Assembly: GCF_011742165.1 (NCBI RefSeq)
Contig: NZ_JAAQTO010000047.1
Coordinates: 1-64,000 of the forward strand
Direction of reading: 5' to 3'
Origin: Billgrantia bachuensis
Lineage (GTDB): Bacteria > Pseudomonadota > Gammaproteobacteria > Pseudomonadales > Halomonadaceae
DNA length: 64,000 bases
Position 1 is the first letter of the stretch; every line of letters starts with the position of its first letter. Of the stretch, positions 51,982-61,235 are shown in pieces. The position numbers and the translations under genes are program-made. The notes under the pieces are model-generated. The model was not told the origin of the DNA and searched no databases. It saw nothing but the letters and a program-made list of their open reading frames with translations.

Positions 51982-52596
51982 ATGCGCCTAGATCTTTCCC
52001 TCTATCTGGTAACCGACCCTGAACTCTGCGTCCGCCATGGCCTGGTGGAAACCGTGGTGGCCGCGGTGCGCGGCGGTGTGACTATCGTGCAGCTGCGCGA
52101 CAAGCAGGCCTCAGACGACGAACTGATCGACCAGGCGCGGCGCCTCAAGGCGGCGCTGGCCGGCAGCGGCGTGCCACTGATCATCAACGATCGCCTGGCG
52201 GTGGCGGTGGCGAGCGGCGCCGATGGGCTGCATATCGGCCAGGACGACGGCGACGTGGCCGCGGCCCGGGCCGAGCTGGGCGAGGGCGCGATTCTCGGCC
52301 TCTCGGTGCAGAACCACGACCAGCTCGCCCGACTCGACCCGGATGCGCTGGACTACCTCGGCCTGGGCCCGGTGTTCGCCACCTCGACCAAGCGCAACCA
52401 CGCCACGCCGCTGGGCTTCGATGGCCTGGCATCATTGGTGGCGGCCAGCCCCCTGCCGGCGGTGGCCATCGGCGGTCTCAAGGCCGAGCATGCGCGCCGG
52501 GTACGCGCGACCGGAGCGAAGGGGCCGGCGGTGGTATCGGGGATCTGCGGCCAGCCGGATCCGGAAGCCGCCGCCCGGGCGTTCTTCGAGGATTGA
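51982..52596 (+). CDS. thiE: Thiamine-phosphate synthase
   Basis: The 204-residue TIM-barrel protein is ThiE, joining HMP-PP and the thiazole phosphate to thiamine phosphate. It shows LYLVTDPELC, VTIVQLRDKQASDDEL, LIINDRLAVAVASGADGLHI, GLGPVFATSTKRNHATPLG and the phosphate loop AIGGL/VVSGIC. The start at 51982 (MRLDLSLYL) fits the family; 51955 is an in-frame alternative. No other thi gene or TPP riboswitch is visible beside it. Confidence 0.93.
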   Translation: MRLDLSLYLVTDPELCVRHGLVETVVAAVRGGVTIVQLRDKQASDDELIDQARRLKAALAGSGVPLIINDRLAVAVASGADGLHIGQDDGDVAAARAELGEGAILGLSVQNHDQLARLDPDALDYLGLGPVFATSTKRNHATPLGFDGLASLVAASPLPAVAIGGLKAEHARRVRATGAKGPAVVSGICGQPDPEAAARAFFED

Positions 52597-52641
52597 AAGA
52601 CATGGGAATGGCGGACAGACGCGTGGCGGAAGAACCGGCAC

Positions 52642-53124
52642 TCAGGAGCTGCGGCTCTCCTGCTCACGCGTAAAGCGCTGCATGATGTCCAGGGTTTCCT
52701 GGCTGACGTGGTGCTCCATGCCTTCGGCATCGATGCGCGCGATACGGTCGCTGACGCCGAGGGCACGCAGGAACTGCAACACGATGGCGTGTCGCTGGTT
52801 CGACATGGCCGCCATCGCTTCCCCTTTCTCGGTCAGGAACAGCGAGCGATAGGGCTTGCTGGAGACCAACCCCAGTGACTTCAGCCGGGTCACCGTTTTC
52901 GACACCGTGGCCTGGCTGACCCCCATGCGGGCGGCGATATCCGTCGAGCGCGCCTCGCCCTGATGCTCCAACAGGTCGGCGATCAGCTCCACGTAGTCCT
53001 CGAGAAGCTCGGTTTCATGGGCATTGCGCACGGCAGCGTACTGCTGCGCATGCTGGTCGCTGGGCGGCAGGGCATCCGCCTGGCTAAGGCGATCCGGCGT
53101 TACTTCGTTCGGGGAATCGGTCAT
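52642..53124 (-). CDS. mntR: MntR-like manganese-responsive regulator (DtxR family)
   Basis: The 160-residue protein has a winged helix (YVELIADLLEHQGEARSTDI, RMGVSQATVSKTVTRLKSLG) and a metal-binding/dimerisation domain with the DtxR-family segment DAEGMEHHVSQETLDIM. There is no C-terminal SH3-like domain, as in MntR. It is divergent from a metal ABC operon, so it probably represses that operon when manganese is plentiful. Start 53124 (MTDSPNEV) is chosen; TTG 53160 lengthens the frame. A candidate operator lies at 53197-53210. Confidence 0.87.
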   Translation of the reverse strand: MTDSPNEVTPDRLSQADALPPSDQHAQQYAAVRNAHETELLEDYVELIADLLEHQGEARSTDIAARMGVSQATVSKTVTRLKSLGLVSSKPYRSLFLTEKGEAMAAMSNQRHAIVLQFLRALGVSDRIARIDAEGMEHHVSQETLDIMQRFTREQESRSS

Positions 53125-53196
53125 CGCGCCAATATAGCCAAAGTGCTCATAGGGCAGCAACCGTGCACCGATAGAGATTTCCTACTACCCTACAAG

Positions 53197-53210
53197 TTAA
53201 CCTTGGCTAA
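53197..53210. promoter_or_regulatory. Candidate MntR operator in the mntR/ABC divergent region
   Basis: TTAACCTTGGCTAA is an imperfect palindrome (5 of 7 arm positions) of the TTAxCC-GGxTAA kind used by DtxR-family repressors, flanked by AAG and AAT. It overlaps a possible -10 (TAAAAT, 53208-53213). It is the best site in the 166-bp intergenic region. Confidence 0.35.
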
Positions 53211-53290
53211 AATACTAGCTGTGCACTTAGAAACTCACTGTAACGAAACAACCTACATACAACGGCCCTGACGTCAGAGGAGAGTGACCG

Positions 53291-54202
53291 ATGCCGGTTC
53301 CCAAGGGACTGATGCTGCTCAGCGCCCTCGCGCTAGCCCTGCCGACCATCACCCATGCCGAGGAGTCTCCGCTCAGGGTGGCGGCCACCTTTTCCGTGCT
53401 GGGGGACCTGGTGCGCGAGGTCGCGGGCGATGACGCCGAGGTGGAGATACTGACCCCCGTCGGCGCGGAAGTGCACGAGTGGGAGCTGGTGCCGAGCAAC
53501 TTCATCGCGCTCGAGAAGGCCGATGTAGTGTTCTACAACGGCTATGGCCTCGAGCAGTGGATCGGCCAGGTCGAATCCACGGTGGGTGACGGCGTGCCGC
53601 TGGTCGCCCTGGCCGAAGAGAGCGGCTACGCCACCCAGCCGATCGCCACCGGCGACTTCGCCGGCGAGTCCGACCCGCACATGTGGATGGACCCGCGCGC
53701 CGCTGCCGAATACGCCCGGGTGATCGCCGAAACCCTTGCCGAGGCCAGGCCGGACGCTGCCGAGGCTTTCCAGGAGCGCGCCGAGGCGCTGGAGGAGTCG
53801 CTGCACGCCCTGCACGACGAACTTACTCAGACCCTCGCCGACCTTCCCCAGGAGCAGCGCCTGCTCATCACCAGCGAAGCGGCCTTCCTCTACTTCGCCG
53901 ACGCCTTCGGTTTCGAGCACGACGGCATCTGGGGCAACAATGCCGAGCAGGAGGGCTCGCCGAATCAGGTCATGCGCATCGTCGACAAGATCGAGGAGCG
54001 CCAGCCGGCCGCCATCTTCTGGGAGAGCACCATTTCCGATCGCCACGTGCGCAGCGTTGCCAGCGAGACCCAGGTTGAGATCGCCGGCCCGCTCTACGTC
54101 GATTCCCTCAGCGAGCCGGACGGTGAGGCACCGGACTATGCCGGCATGCTGCGTCACAACGTCCAGCTACTGCTCGACAACCTGGGAGGTGAACATGATT
54201 GA
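53291..54202 (+). CDS. Metal ABC transporter binding protein (probably manganese)
   Basis: The 303-residue cluster A-I protein has a Sec signal (LLSALALALPTITHA), then VAATFSVLGDLVREVAGDDA and metal ligands in AEVHEWELVPSN (His), DPHMWMDP (His) and the C-terminal VDSLSEPD region (Asp). It lacks the His-rich loop of ZnuA, and its regulator is of the MntR type, so manganese (or iron) is more likely than zinc. GGAG stands before the start. It overlaps the ATPase gene by eight bases. Confidence 0.87.
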   Translation: MPVPKGLMLLSALALALPTITHAEESPLRVAATFSVLGDLVREVAGDDAEVEILTPVGAEVHEWELVPSNFIALEKADVVFYNGYGLEQWIGQVESTVGDGVPLVALAEESGYATQPIATGDFAGESDPHMWMDPRAAAEYARVIAETLAEARPDAAEAFQERAEALEESLHALHDELTQTLADLPQEQRLLITSEAAFLYFADAFGFEHDGIWGNNAEQEGSPNQVMRIVDKIEERQPAAIFWESTISDRHVRSVASETQVEIAGPLYVDSLSEPDGEAPDYAGMLRHNVQLLLDNLGGEHD

Positions 54203-54983
54203 CCCCGTTCCGGCGTTGCAGGCGCGTCGGCTCTGCGCGGCCTACCACCAGCAGACCGTGCTCGAGGACATCACCCTGTCGCTGCCCCAAGGGCAGTGGA
54301 CGGCCATTGTCGGCCCCAACGGCGCCGGCAAGTCGAGCCTGCTCAACCTGGTGATCGGCAGCCTTGCGCCGCTGCGTGGCGAACTGCGGATTCTCGGCAA
54401 GAGCCCCGCCTCTCAGCGCCGGGCCGGCAACATCGCCTACATGGCCCAGCAGGAGCACATGGAGTGGGACTTCCCTATTTCGGTACGCGACACGGTGCTG
54501 ACCGGCCGCTACGGCCTGATGCGCCATGACCCGCTGTGGCAGCGCCTGGTGCCCCGGCACTGGGCCAACCCCAGCCATCGGCAGGCCGTTGAGGCCGCCC
54601 TGGAGGCCGTGGACATGGCGGATTACGCTGCACGCCCCATCGGGGCGCTGTCCGGCGGGCAGAAGAAGCGCGTGATGCTGGCGCGCGCCCTGGCCCAGCA
54701 GGCCAGGATTCTGCTGCTCGACGAGCCTCTGGCGGGCGTGGACCCGCCCAGCGAGGCGTTGATTCTCGCCACCCTCGAACGCGAGCGCAGCGCCGGGCGC
54801 ACCGTCATCATGGTGACCCATGACATGCCGAGCGCACGCGTCCATGCCGACAATGTGCTACTGATCAACCGTACGCTGGTCGGCATGGGCACGCCGGACG
54901 AGATGCTCAGCGACGCCATGCTGGCACGCCTGGCGGTAGGAGCGCCCGAAGCCAGGCATGGAGGCACCCGTGTCGCAGCTTGA
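54195..54983 (+). CDS. Metal ABC transporter ATPase (probably manganese)
   Basis: The 262-residue ATPase has Walker A GPNGAGKSS, Q-loop AYMAQQEHMEWDFPISV, signature LSGGQKKRVMLARAL, Walker B LLLDEPLAGVD and switch histidine MVTHDM. The Q-loop region WDFPISVRD is typical of Mn/Zn/Fe ABC ATPases such as MntA/SitB. It overlaps the genes on both sides, which shows one operon. GGGAGGTG precedes the ATG. Confidence 0.9.
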   Translation: MIDPVPALQARRLCAAYHQQTVLEDITLSLPQGQWTAIVGPNGAGKSSLLNLVIGSLAPLRGELRILGKSPASQRRAGNIAYMAQQEHMEWDFPISVRDTVLTGRYGLMRHDPLWQRLVPRHWANPSHRQAVEAALEAVDMADYAARPIGALSGGQKKRVMLARALAQQARILLLDEPLAGVDPPSEALILATLERERSAGRTVIMVTHDMPSARVHADNVLLINRTLVGMGTPDEMLSDAMLARLAVGAPEARHGGTRVAA

Positions 54984-55902
54984 GCCTTTCGCTTTGGGCG
55001 TGATCGATGCCCTGACCGCGCTGCTGATGATGGCGGTCAACCTGCTGCCGGAGAACCTGGCCGCCCCCTTCGAATACCGCTTCATGCAGCGCGCCCTGCT
55101 CACCTCGGTACTGGTGGGAGCGATCTGCGGGCTACTCTCCTGCTATGTGGTGCTCAAGCGCTGGTCGCTGCTGGGTGATGCCATCTCCCATGCGGTGCTG
55201 CCCGGCGTGGCCGTCGCCTACCTGCTGGGCTGGCCGTTCTTCATCGGCGCTTTCGTCACCGGTGCGCTGACCTCGCTGGGCATCGGTGCCATCGAGCGCC
55301 ATACCCGCATCAAGTCGGATGCGGCCATGGGGCTGATGTTTACGGCCGCTTTTGCGCTGGGCATCGTGATCATCAGCAAGATCGCCACCAGCACCCACCT
55401 GATGCATATCCTGTTCGGCAACGTGCTGGGCGTGAAGACCTCGGCGCTGCTGCTGACCCTACTGGCCAGCCTGGTGGCACTGCTGGCGATCTGGCTGGCC
55501 TATCGCCCGCTGCTGCTCTATACCTTCGACCCACAGCAGGCCCAGGCGCTGGGGTTCAATACCGGCGCCATCCACTACGGGCTGATCATGCTGCTGACGC
55601 TGACCATCGTCGCCAGCCTTGAAACAGTGGGCATCATCCTGGTGGTGGCGATGCTGATCACCCCCGGCGCCACGGCGCACCTGCTCACCGACCGCTTCAC
55701 CACCATGCTGGCCATTTCGGTTGCCGTCGGCGTGACCTCCGCCGTGGTGGGGCTGATGCTCTCGGTGTCGCTGGATGTCGCCTCGGGCGGCACCATCGTG
55801 CTGGTGGCCTCGAGCCTGTTCCTCGTCGCCCTGCTGGCCGCCCCCAGGCATGGGCTGGTGGCCCGCCATTGGCGGCGCTGGCGGCTCAACGCTCAGGCAT
55901 GA
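54958..55902 (+). CDS. Metal ABC transporter permease (probably manganese)
   Basis: The 314-residue ABC-3 permease shows the family motif LKRWSLLGDAISHAVLPGVA and eight or more hydrophobic segments (LLSCYVVL, AAFALGIVIISKI, LLVALLAAPRHG). Its N-terminus overlaps the ATPase gene by 26 bases; a GTG at 54970 would reduce this. It forms the channel of the operon and differs clearly from the two ZnuB-like permeases of the window. It is convergent with an EamA transporter gene. Confidence 0.88.
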   Translation: MEAPVSQLEPFALGVIDALTALLMMAVNLLPENLAAPFEYRFMQRALLTSVLVGAICGLLSCYVVLKRWSLLGDAISHAVLPGVAVAYLLGWPFFIGAFVTGALTSLGIGAIERHTRIKSDAAMGLMFTAAFALGIVIISKIATSTHLMHILFGNVLGVKTSALLLTLLASLVALLAIWLAYRPLLLYTFDPQQAQALGFNTGAIHYGLIMLLTLTIVASLETVGIILVVAMLITPGATAHLLTDRFTTMLAISVAVGVTSAVVGLMLSVSLDVASGGTIVLVASSLFLVALLAAPRHGLVARHWRRWRLNAQA

Positions 55903-55920
55903 TTAGGCTTAGTAAGAAAA

Positions 55921-56796
55921 CTAGGAGGTCGGGCGGCGCTTCAGGGTCGTCCGACGATCGTGATAGGCGATCGCCAGGCCGCTGCCGATGATCAGCGTAC
56001 TGCCGACGAAGACCCATACGTCGGGCATCTCGCCCCAGAACCACCAGCCCAGCAGCACCGCCCACAGCATGGCGGTGTAGTCGAAAGGCGCTGCGATGGC
56101 CGCCGGCGCATGACGAAAGGCTAGGGTGATGAAAGCCGTGGCCCCAACCCCGATGATTCCCGCCCCGAGGAAACCCAACCAATGCCAGGGGTGGGGGTTT
56201 TGCCATACCCACGGCAGCGTCACGGCGGTCAGCAGCATCGGTACCAGCGTCATGTAGAAGACCATCGCCCAGAGATGCTCGCGTGCACCGTAACGCCGCG
56301 CAGTGATCATCATCAGCGCATAGAAGACGGCCGCCGCCAACAGCGACAGCGCCCCGGGATGAAAGGCGTCGCCGCCGGGGCGCACCACCACCAGTACCCC
56401 CACGAAGCCCAGCACGGACGCCGCCAGCACCGGGGGATCGATCTTCTCGCCCAGCAGCGGTACCGACAGCAGCGTGACGAACAGCGGGGCGACGAAGGCG
56501 ATCGCCGTGGCCTCGGCCAGGGGCAGCAGCGTCAGGCCGAGCACGAAGAAGAACATGGTGCCGGTGTAGATCAGGCCACGTACCAGATGCACCACGGGGC
56601 GACGGGTTCGCAGCTTGGTGAGCCCTCCACCGAAGTGGGCCAGCAGCGCGATCAGCGGCAGCGAGACCAGGGTACGGAAGAAGATGATCTGCAGCGGCGA
56701 ATGCACCTCGCCCAGCCACTTGGCGATGGCGTCGCCGATGGCGAGGCACAGCACACCGGCACACATGTACAAAATGCCCCGCAACGACGGCGACAT
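55921..56796 (-). CDS. EamA-family (DMT) transporter
   Basis: The 291-residue protein has ten predicted membrane segments in two EamA repeats (LYMCAGVLCLAIGDAIAKWL, FRTLVSLPLIALLAHFGGG, FVAPLFVTLLSVPLLGEKID, FDYTAMLWAVLLGWWFWGEM). Such proteins export amino acids, nucleotides or other metabolites; the substrate is unknown. Start 56796 is set by GGGAGGTAGGT; the longer frame to 56844 is not needed. It is divergent from the AraC gene at 56982. Confidence 0.87.
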   Translation of the reverse strand: MSPSLRGILYMCAGVLCLAIGDAIAKWLGEVHSPLQIIFFRTLVSLPLIALLAHFGGGLTKLRTRRPVVHLVRGLIYTGTMFFFVLGLTLLPLAEATAIAFVAPLFVTLLSVPLLGEKIDPPVLAASVLGFVGVLVVVRPGGDAFHPGALSLLAAAVFYALMMITARRYGAREHLWAMVFYMTLVPMLLTAVTLPWVWQNPHPWHWLGFLGAGIIGVGATAFITLAFRHAPAAIAAPFDYTAMLWAVLLGWWFWGEMPDVWVFVGSTLIIGSGLAIAYHDRRTTLKRRPTS

Positions 56797-56981
56797 ACCT
56801 ACCTCCCTGCTGGCCTGCACCTTATCGGTGCAAGAAATCGACACCCTAACATAGCGGACTCAGGGGGCCCGGGCCATGGCAATAACGCTCCCGCTGAGTT
56901 TCAGGAGCGACCAGCACCAGGCCTGGCACAGGGTTGAAGGGAAGGAGTAAGGTACAAACTGTGCCTGGAGGGAACACGACC

Positions 56982-57968
56982 ATGACGGATCATTCGGTTC
57001 ACGACCTGGATACTTGCCTGGAGAGAAGCCTGGAGAGCGGCCCAGCCGAACGCTTGCATCAGTCGGAATTGACCCGCAGGGCGCTGCGCCTGGCGCCCGA
57101 GGATGGCTTCTTCCGCTCCGCCATCGCGCCGCTGACGCTGATTCGCGTCAGCGAGACGACGGCCCCCATGCCATGCGTCACCGAGCCCAGCCTATTCGTG
57201 GCGATACAGGGCCGCAAGCGCATGGAACTGGCCGGTCAGCCGTTCATCTACGACCCGCTGCACTACCTGGTCGTTTCCCTCGCCCTGCCGGTCACTGGTC
57301 AGATCATCGAGGCCAGCCCGCAGGTACCCTACCTGTGTGCGCGGCTCGACATCGATCTCGCCATGCTCGGTGAGCTGCTCCTGGAGCACGATCCGGGCGA
57401 GCCGGCAAACGACAGCGAAGAGCGCCGCGGCCTGTTCGTCGCGCGCATGTCCGACTCGATGACCGATGCGGTGCTGCGCCTGGTGCGCCTGCTGGATACG
57501 CCTCACGACATTCCCGCGCTGGCACCGCTGATACTGCGCGAGATTCATTACCGGGTACTGTGCGGCGAATTGGGACACCGCTTGCGCGATCTCGCGGGCA
57601 TCAATGGGCAGAGCAGGTCCATCGTCGAGGTCATCCAGCTGCTCAAGACGCGCTACGCCGAGCCACTGCGCATCGAGGACCTGGCCGCGACGGTGCATAT
57701 GAGCCCGTCCACCCTCCATCATCGCTTCAAGGACCTGACCTCGATGTCGCCGCTGCAGTTCCAGAAGCAACTGCGCCTGCACGAGGCACGCCGGCTGATG
57801 CTGAGCGAAGGGGTAAACGCTTCGACGGCCAGCCATCGGGTCGGCTACAACAGCCCGTCTCAATTCAGTCGCGAATATCGTCGCCTGTTCGGCGCGCCGC
57901 CCAACCAGGAAATTGCCCAGCAGCGAGAAGTGCTCACAGGGAACCTGCTGGCCAGCCCCGCGTGGTAG
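56982..57968 (+). CDS. AraC-family regulator (AraC_N type)
   Basis: The 328-residue protein has the AraC_N ligand domain (CVTEPSLFVAIQGRKRMELA, YDPLHYLVVSLALPVTGQI) and a C-terminal double helix-turn-helix (LRIEDLAATVHMSPSTLHHRF, NASTASHRVGYNSPSQFSREY, given in part). This subgroup often controls oxidoreductase genes. GGAGGG precedes the ATG at 56982. It could act on the divergent EamA gene or the nearby molybdenum hydroxylase operon. Confidence 0.87.
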   Translation: MTDHSVHDLDTCLERSLESGPAERLHQSELTRRALRLAPEDGFFRSAIAPLTLIRVSETTAPMPCVTEPSLFVAIQGRKRMELAGQPFIYDPLHYLVVSLALPVTGQIIEASPQVPYLCARLDIDLAMLGELLLEHDPGEPANDSEERRGLFVARMSDSMTDAVLRLVRLLDTPHDIPALAPLILREIHYRVLCGELGHRLRDLAGINGQSRSIVEVIQLLKTRYAEPLRIEDLAATVHMSPSTLHHRFKDLTSMSPLQFQKQLRLHEARRLMLSEGVNASTASHRVGYNSPSQFSREYRRLFGAPPNQEIAQQREVLTGNLLASPAW

Positions 57969-57980
57969 AACTCGGAGCCG

Positions 57981-58964
57981 CTAGCGCGGCTTGCCATGGT
58001 AGACGCGTACGATATCGGCCATGACCGCCAGGGCGATCTCGGCGGGCGTCTTGCTGCCGATATCGAGGCCGATCGGCATATGGATGCGCGCGATCTCCTC
58101 GCTGCTGAGCCCACCCGAGCGCAACAGGCGTTCGGCGCGTGCCGCGGAGGTCCGGCGCGAGCCCATCGCGCCGATATAGAAGGCCGGCGTGCGCACCGCT
58201 TCGATCATGGCCAGGTCATCGATACGCGGATCGTGGGTCAGCGCCACCACCGCCGTCGAAGCGTGGCAGCCTTCGCTGGCGAGATACCTCGACGGCAGCA
58301 CCGGGCGTAGCTCGACACCCGCGACCGGGAAGCCCCCGATCTCCTCCTCGCGCGGGTCGCAGACCACGACCTCGAAGCCCAGTGTGCGGGCGAACTCGGC
58401 GCACGCGACCGAGACCGGCGACACGCCCGCGATGACCAGCCTCAGCGACGGGCCTATGCGGATTCGCACACGTTCGCCCTGGCGCTCGACGCGAGGCCGC
58501 TCCTGATCGCGGCTGTCACGCGGCGGGGCCTCGGTCAACAGGTCGGCCTCGCCCGTGGTCAGGTCGACCATGCGAATCAAACGCTGCTGGCCATGCAGCG
58601 CCTCCTGCAGCGCGGCCAGGTGCTGCCATGTGCCCGGCATTGCCGGCAGGCGCTCGATCAGCACCTCGAGGATGCCACCACAGGGCAACTTCAGGCGCTG
58701 CTGATCGTTCGGCGATTCGCCGTAACGAATCACCTGCCAGGGCGCTCGGAAATCGCCGGCCTCAAGCCGCGACAGGAAGTCCTCCTCGACACAGCCTCCC
58801 GAGAGCGAGCCGGCATGACGCCCGTCCCGACGCGCCACCAGCAGCGACCCCGGTGCACGGGGAGACGAGCCATAGGTCGCCAGTACCGTGCACAGCCACA
58901 CGGTTTCGCCAGCACGCCTCCAGCGCAAGCCGCTCTCAATCACTTCGAGGTCGAGATGTTGCAT
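57981..58964 (-). CDS. XdhC/CoxI family molybdenum-enzyme maturation protein
   Basis: The 327-residue protein has an N-terminal XdhC_CoxI segment (VWLCTVLATYGSSPRAPGSL, GSLSGGCVEEDF) and a C-terminal Rossmann domain (RLVIAGVSPVSVACAEFART, GFEVVVCDPREEEIGG, FYIGAMGSRRTSAARAERL). XdhC binds molybdenum cofactor, aids its sulfuration and delivers it to the enzyme. The start at 58964 lies four bases after the oxidoreductase stop, so it is the third gene of the operon and serves the products just upstream. Confidence 0.9.
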   Translation of the reverse strand: MQHLDLEVIESGLRWRRAGETVWLCTVLATYGSSPRAPGSLLVARRDGRHAGSLSGGCVEEDFLSRLEAGDFRAPWQVIRYGESPNDQQRLKLPCGGILEVLIERLPAMPGTWQHLAALQEALHGQQRLIRMVDLTTGEADLLTEAPPRDSRDQERPRVERQGERVRIRIGPSLRLVIAGVSPVSVACAEFARTLGFEVVVCDPREEEIGGFPVAGVELRPVLPSRYLASEGCHASTAVVALTHDPRIDDLAMIEAVRTPAFYIGAMGSRRTSAARAERLLRSGGLSSEEIARIHMPIGLDIGSKTPAEIALAVMADIVRVYHGKPR

Positions 58965-58968
58965 GGGG

Positions 58969-61224
58969 CTAGACCGGGAGTCGTCGGGGGAACGGCATCT
59001 TGCGCAACCGCTCGCCGCTCGCATCGAAGAGCGCATTGGCCACGGCCGGGGCAAGCGGTGGTACACCCGGTTCGCCAACCCCGGTAGGAGCTTCGGTCGA
59101 CGGCACGATGTGCACCTCTACCGTCGGCATCTCATTGATGCGCAACACTTCATAGTCGTTGAAGTTGGATTGCTGCACGACCCCCTCTTCCAGGGTGATC
59201 TCGCCATGCAGCGCGGCCGCCAGAGCGAAGCCGATCCCGCCCTCCATTTGCGCCACGATCACGTCCGGATTGACGGCGACCCCACAATCCACCGCACACA
59301 CGACCCGGTCGACACGATAGCTGCCGTCCTCCTCGACCGTGACCTCGGCGACCTGCGCAACGAAGGAGCTGAAGGACTCGTGCACGGCGACTCCTCGGCC
59401 GCGCCGCTGCCCATCGCTACCGGGCTCGAGCGGCTGGTCCCAGCCGGCCTTCTCCGCCACCAGGTCCAGTACGCCGCGGTGGCGAGGATGCTTGCTCAGC
59501 AGCGCGCGGCGGAACGCCACGGGATCCTGCTCGGCAGCCACCGCCGCCTCATCGATCAGGCACTCCGTCGAGAACGCAGTATGCGTATGCCCCACCGAGC
59601 GCCACCACTGGATTGGCACGCCGATATCCTCCGGTGTATGCAGCTCCACCTGCAGATTGGGCACATCGTAGGCGAGGTTCGCCACGCCTTCGACCGAGGT
59701 CGCGTCTACCCCGTTCTCCACCATGAAGGACTCCATGGCGGTGCCCATCATGATCGACTGGCCGACCAGGCGTTGATGCCAGGCGACCAACTGGCCGTCG
59801 GCATCGAGTGCCAGTCGCCCGCGGTGGAAGTTCATCGGCCGGTAATAACCGCCGCGGGTATCATCCTCACGCATCCAGACCAGCTTGACCGGCGCCTCGA
59901 TACCCTGCTCCCGCGCGGCCATGGCGATCGAGACCGCCTCCAGCACGAAATCAGAGTGCGGGTTGGCACGCCGCCCGAAGCTGCCGCCGGCATACAGCTG
60001 GGTCAGGCTGACGTTCTCCGGGGCGATGCCCAGCAGCTGTGCCACCAACTGCTGGTCCATCGATTGCCACTGTTCGCCGTTCCAGATATCGCAACGCTCG
60101 TCGCCCAGCTCGACCAGGCAGTTCATCGGTTCCATGGCCGCGTGCGCGAGGTAGGGAAACTCGTAATCGGCTTCGATCAGGGTTGCCGGCTCGGCAAGCG
60201 CAGCGGCCACATCGCCGTTTTGGGTTGCCATCGCCCCTTCCTGCCCGGCCAGTTCGCGATAGCGCGCCATGATCTCGTCGCTGCCGAGCGAGAAGGCCTG
60301 GCTGTCGTCCCACTCTATCTCCAGCGCATCGCGCCCGCGGCTCGCCGCCCAGGTGTTTTCCGCCAGCACCGCCACGCCCTCGAAGCGATGTGGGCCGCCG
60401 GCAAACTGCACCACATCGACCACGCCGGGCACCTCCCTGGCCTTGGTGTCGTCGAAGCTCGTCACGCGGGCACCGAAGCGACGCGGATGCGCCGCCACCG
60501 CTATCAGCATGCCGGGGAGGGTGAAGTCCTGGGTAAAGACGGCGCTGCCGTCGGTCTTGCCGGCACTGTCCGTGCGCGGCGTGTTCAACGACCCGATCAG
60601 GGTGAAATCCTCGGGATCCTTGAGCGTCACCTCCTGCGGTACCGGCAGTTCGGCGGCGGCCTCGGCAAGCTCGCCGAAGCCCGCCTCGCGTCCCGATGCT
60701 TCATGCCGCACCACGCCCTGGCTGACGCCGATCTCCTCGGCCGAGACGCCCCACCGTTCGGCGGCCGCCGCCACCAGCATGGCGCGGGCCGTGGCACCGG
60801 CCGTGCGCATCTGTTCGTAGGAGTTGGCGATGGCCGTGCTGCCCCCGGTGCCCTGCAGGCCAAAGGCCAGGTTCTTGTAGCGCTCGGTATCCGCGGGGGC
60901 ACCTTCCACTCTCACTCGGCTCCAGTCCGCGTCCAGCTCCTCGGCCACCAGGGTGGCGAGCCCGGTATAGGTGCCCTGCCCCATCTCCAGATGCTTGGCC
61001 AGGACGATGACGGTACCGTCAGCGGCAATCCGCACGAAGGCGTTGGGCTCGAAGTCGGCCTCCGCGCCTTCTTGCGCGTCGGCCCGGCTGCCATTCAGGA
61101 CCAGCGGCGCCAGGTAGAGCCCCAGCACTAGGCCGGCGGACCCTTGCAGGAAACGACGCCGGCTGACGTTGACGACACCCCCGGCTGCCTGCGCGGGCGC
61201 CGGCACATGCTTGAGAATTCCCAT
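58969..61224 (-). CDS. Molybdopterin-binding oxidoreductase large subunit (isoquinoline 1-oxidoreductase beta type)
   Basis: The 751-residue protein has a twin-arginine signal (VSRRRFLQGSAGLVLGLYLA), so the enzyme is exported, like IorB-type hydroxylases. It shows MoCo segments LEMGQGTYTGLATLVAEEL, LQGTGGSTAIANSYEQMR, YAGGSFGRRAN and the active-site Glu in TGVGEPGVPPLAPA. It hydroxylates aldehydes or N-heterocycles with water as oxygen source. ATG 61224 has AGGAG upstream. It pairs with the 2Fe-2S subunit 11 bases before it. There is no FAD subunit, so electrons probably go to a cytochrome. Confidence 0.9.
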   Translation of the reverse strand: MGILKHVPAPAQAAGGVVNVSRRRFLQGSAGLVLGLYLAPLVLNGSRADAQEGAEADFEPNAFVRIAADGTVIVLAKHLEMGQGTYTGLATLVAEELDADWSRVRVEGAPADTERYKNLAFGLQGTGGSTAIANSYEQMRTAGATARAMLVAAAAERWGVSAEEIGVSQGVVRHEASGREAGFGELAEAAAELPVPQEVTLKDPEDFTLIGSLNTPRTDSAGKTDGSAVFTQDFTLPGMLIAVAAHPRRFGARVTSFDDTKAREVPGVVDVVQFAGGPHRFEGVAVLAENTWAASRGRDALEIEWDDSQAFSLGSDEIMARYRELAGQEGAMATQNGDVAAALAEPATLIEADYEFPYLAHAAMEPMNCLVELGDERCDIWNGEQWQSMDQQLVAQLLGIAPENVSLTQLYAGGSFGRRANPHSDFVLEAVSIAMAAREQGIEAPVKLVWMREDDTRGGYYRPMNFHRGRLALDADGQLVAWHQRLVGQSIMMGTAMESFMVENGVDATSVEGVANLAYDVPNLQVELHTPEDIGVPIQWWRSVGHTHTAFSTECLIDEAAVAAEQDPVAFRRALLSKHPRHRGVLDLVAEKAGWDQPLEPGSDGQRRGRGVAVHESFSSFVAQVAEVTVEEDGSYRVDRVVCAVDCGVAVNPDVIVAQMEGGIGFALAAALHGEITLEEGVVQQSNFNDYEVLRINEMPTVEVHIVPSTEAPTGVGEPGVPPLAPAVANALFDASGERLRKMPFPRRLPV

Positions 61225-61235
61225 CACAACACTCC

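Noticed and set aside
58888-61131. 747-codon plus-strand frame opposite the molybdenum hydroxylase
   Set aside because: Antisense shadow of a high-G+C gene. The minus-strand frame has a Tat signal, MoCo motifs and a ribosome site; the other has none.
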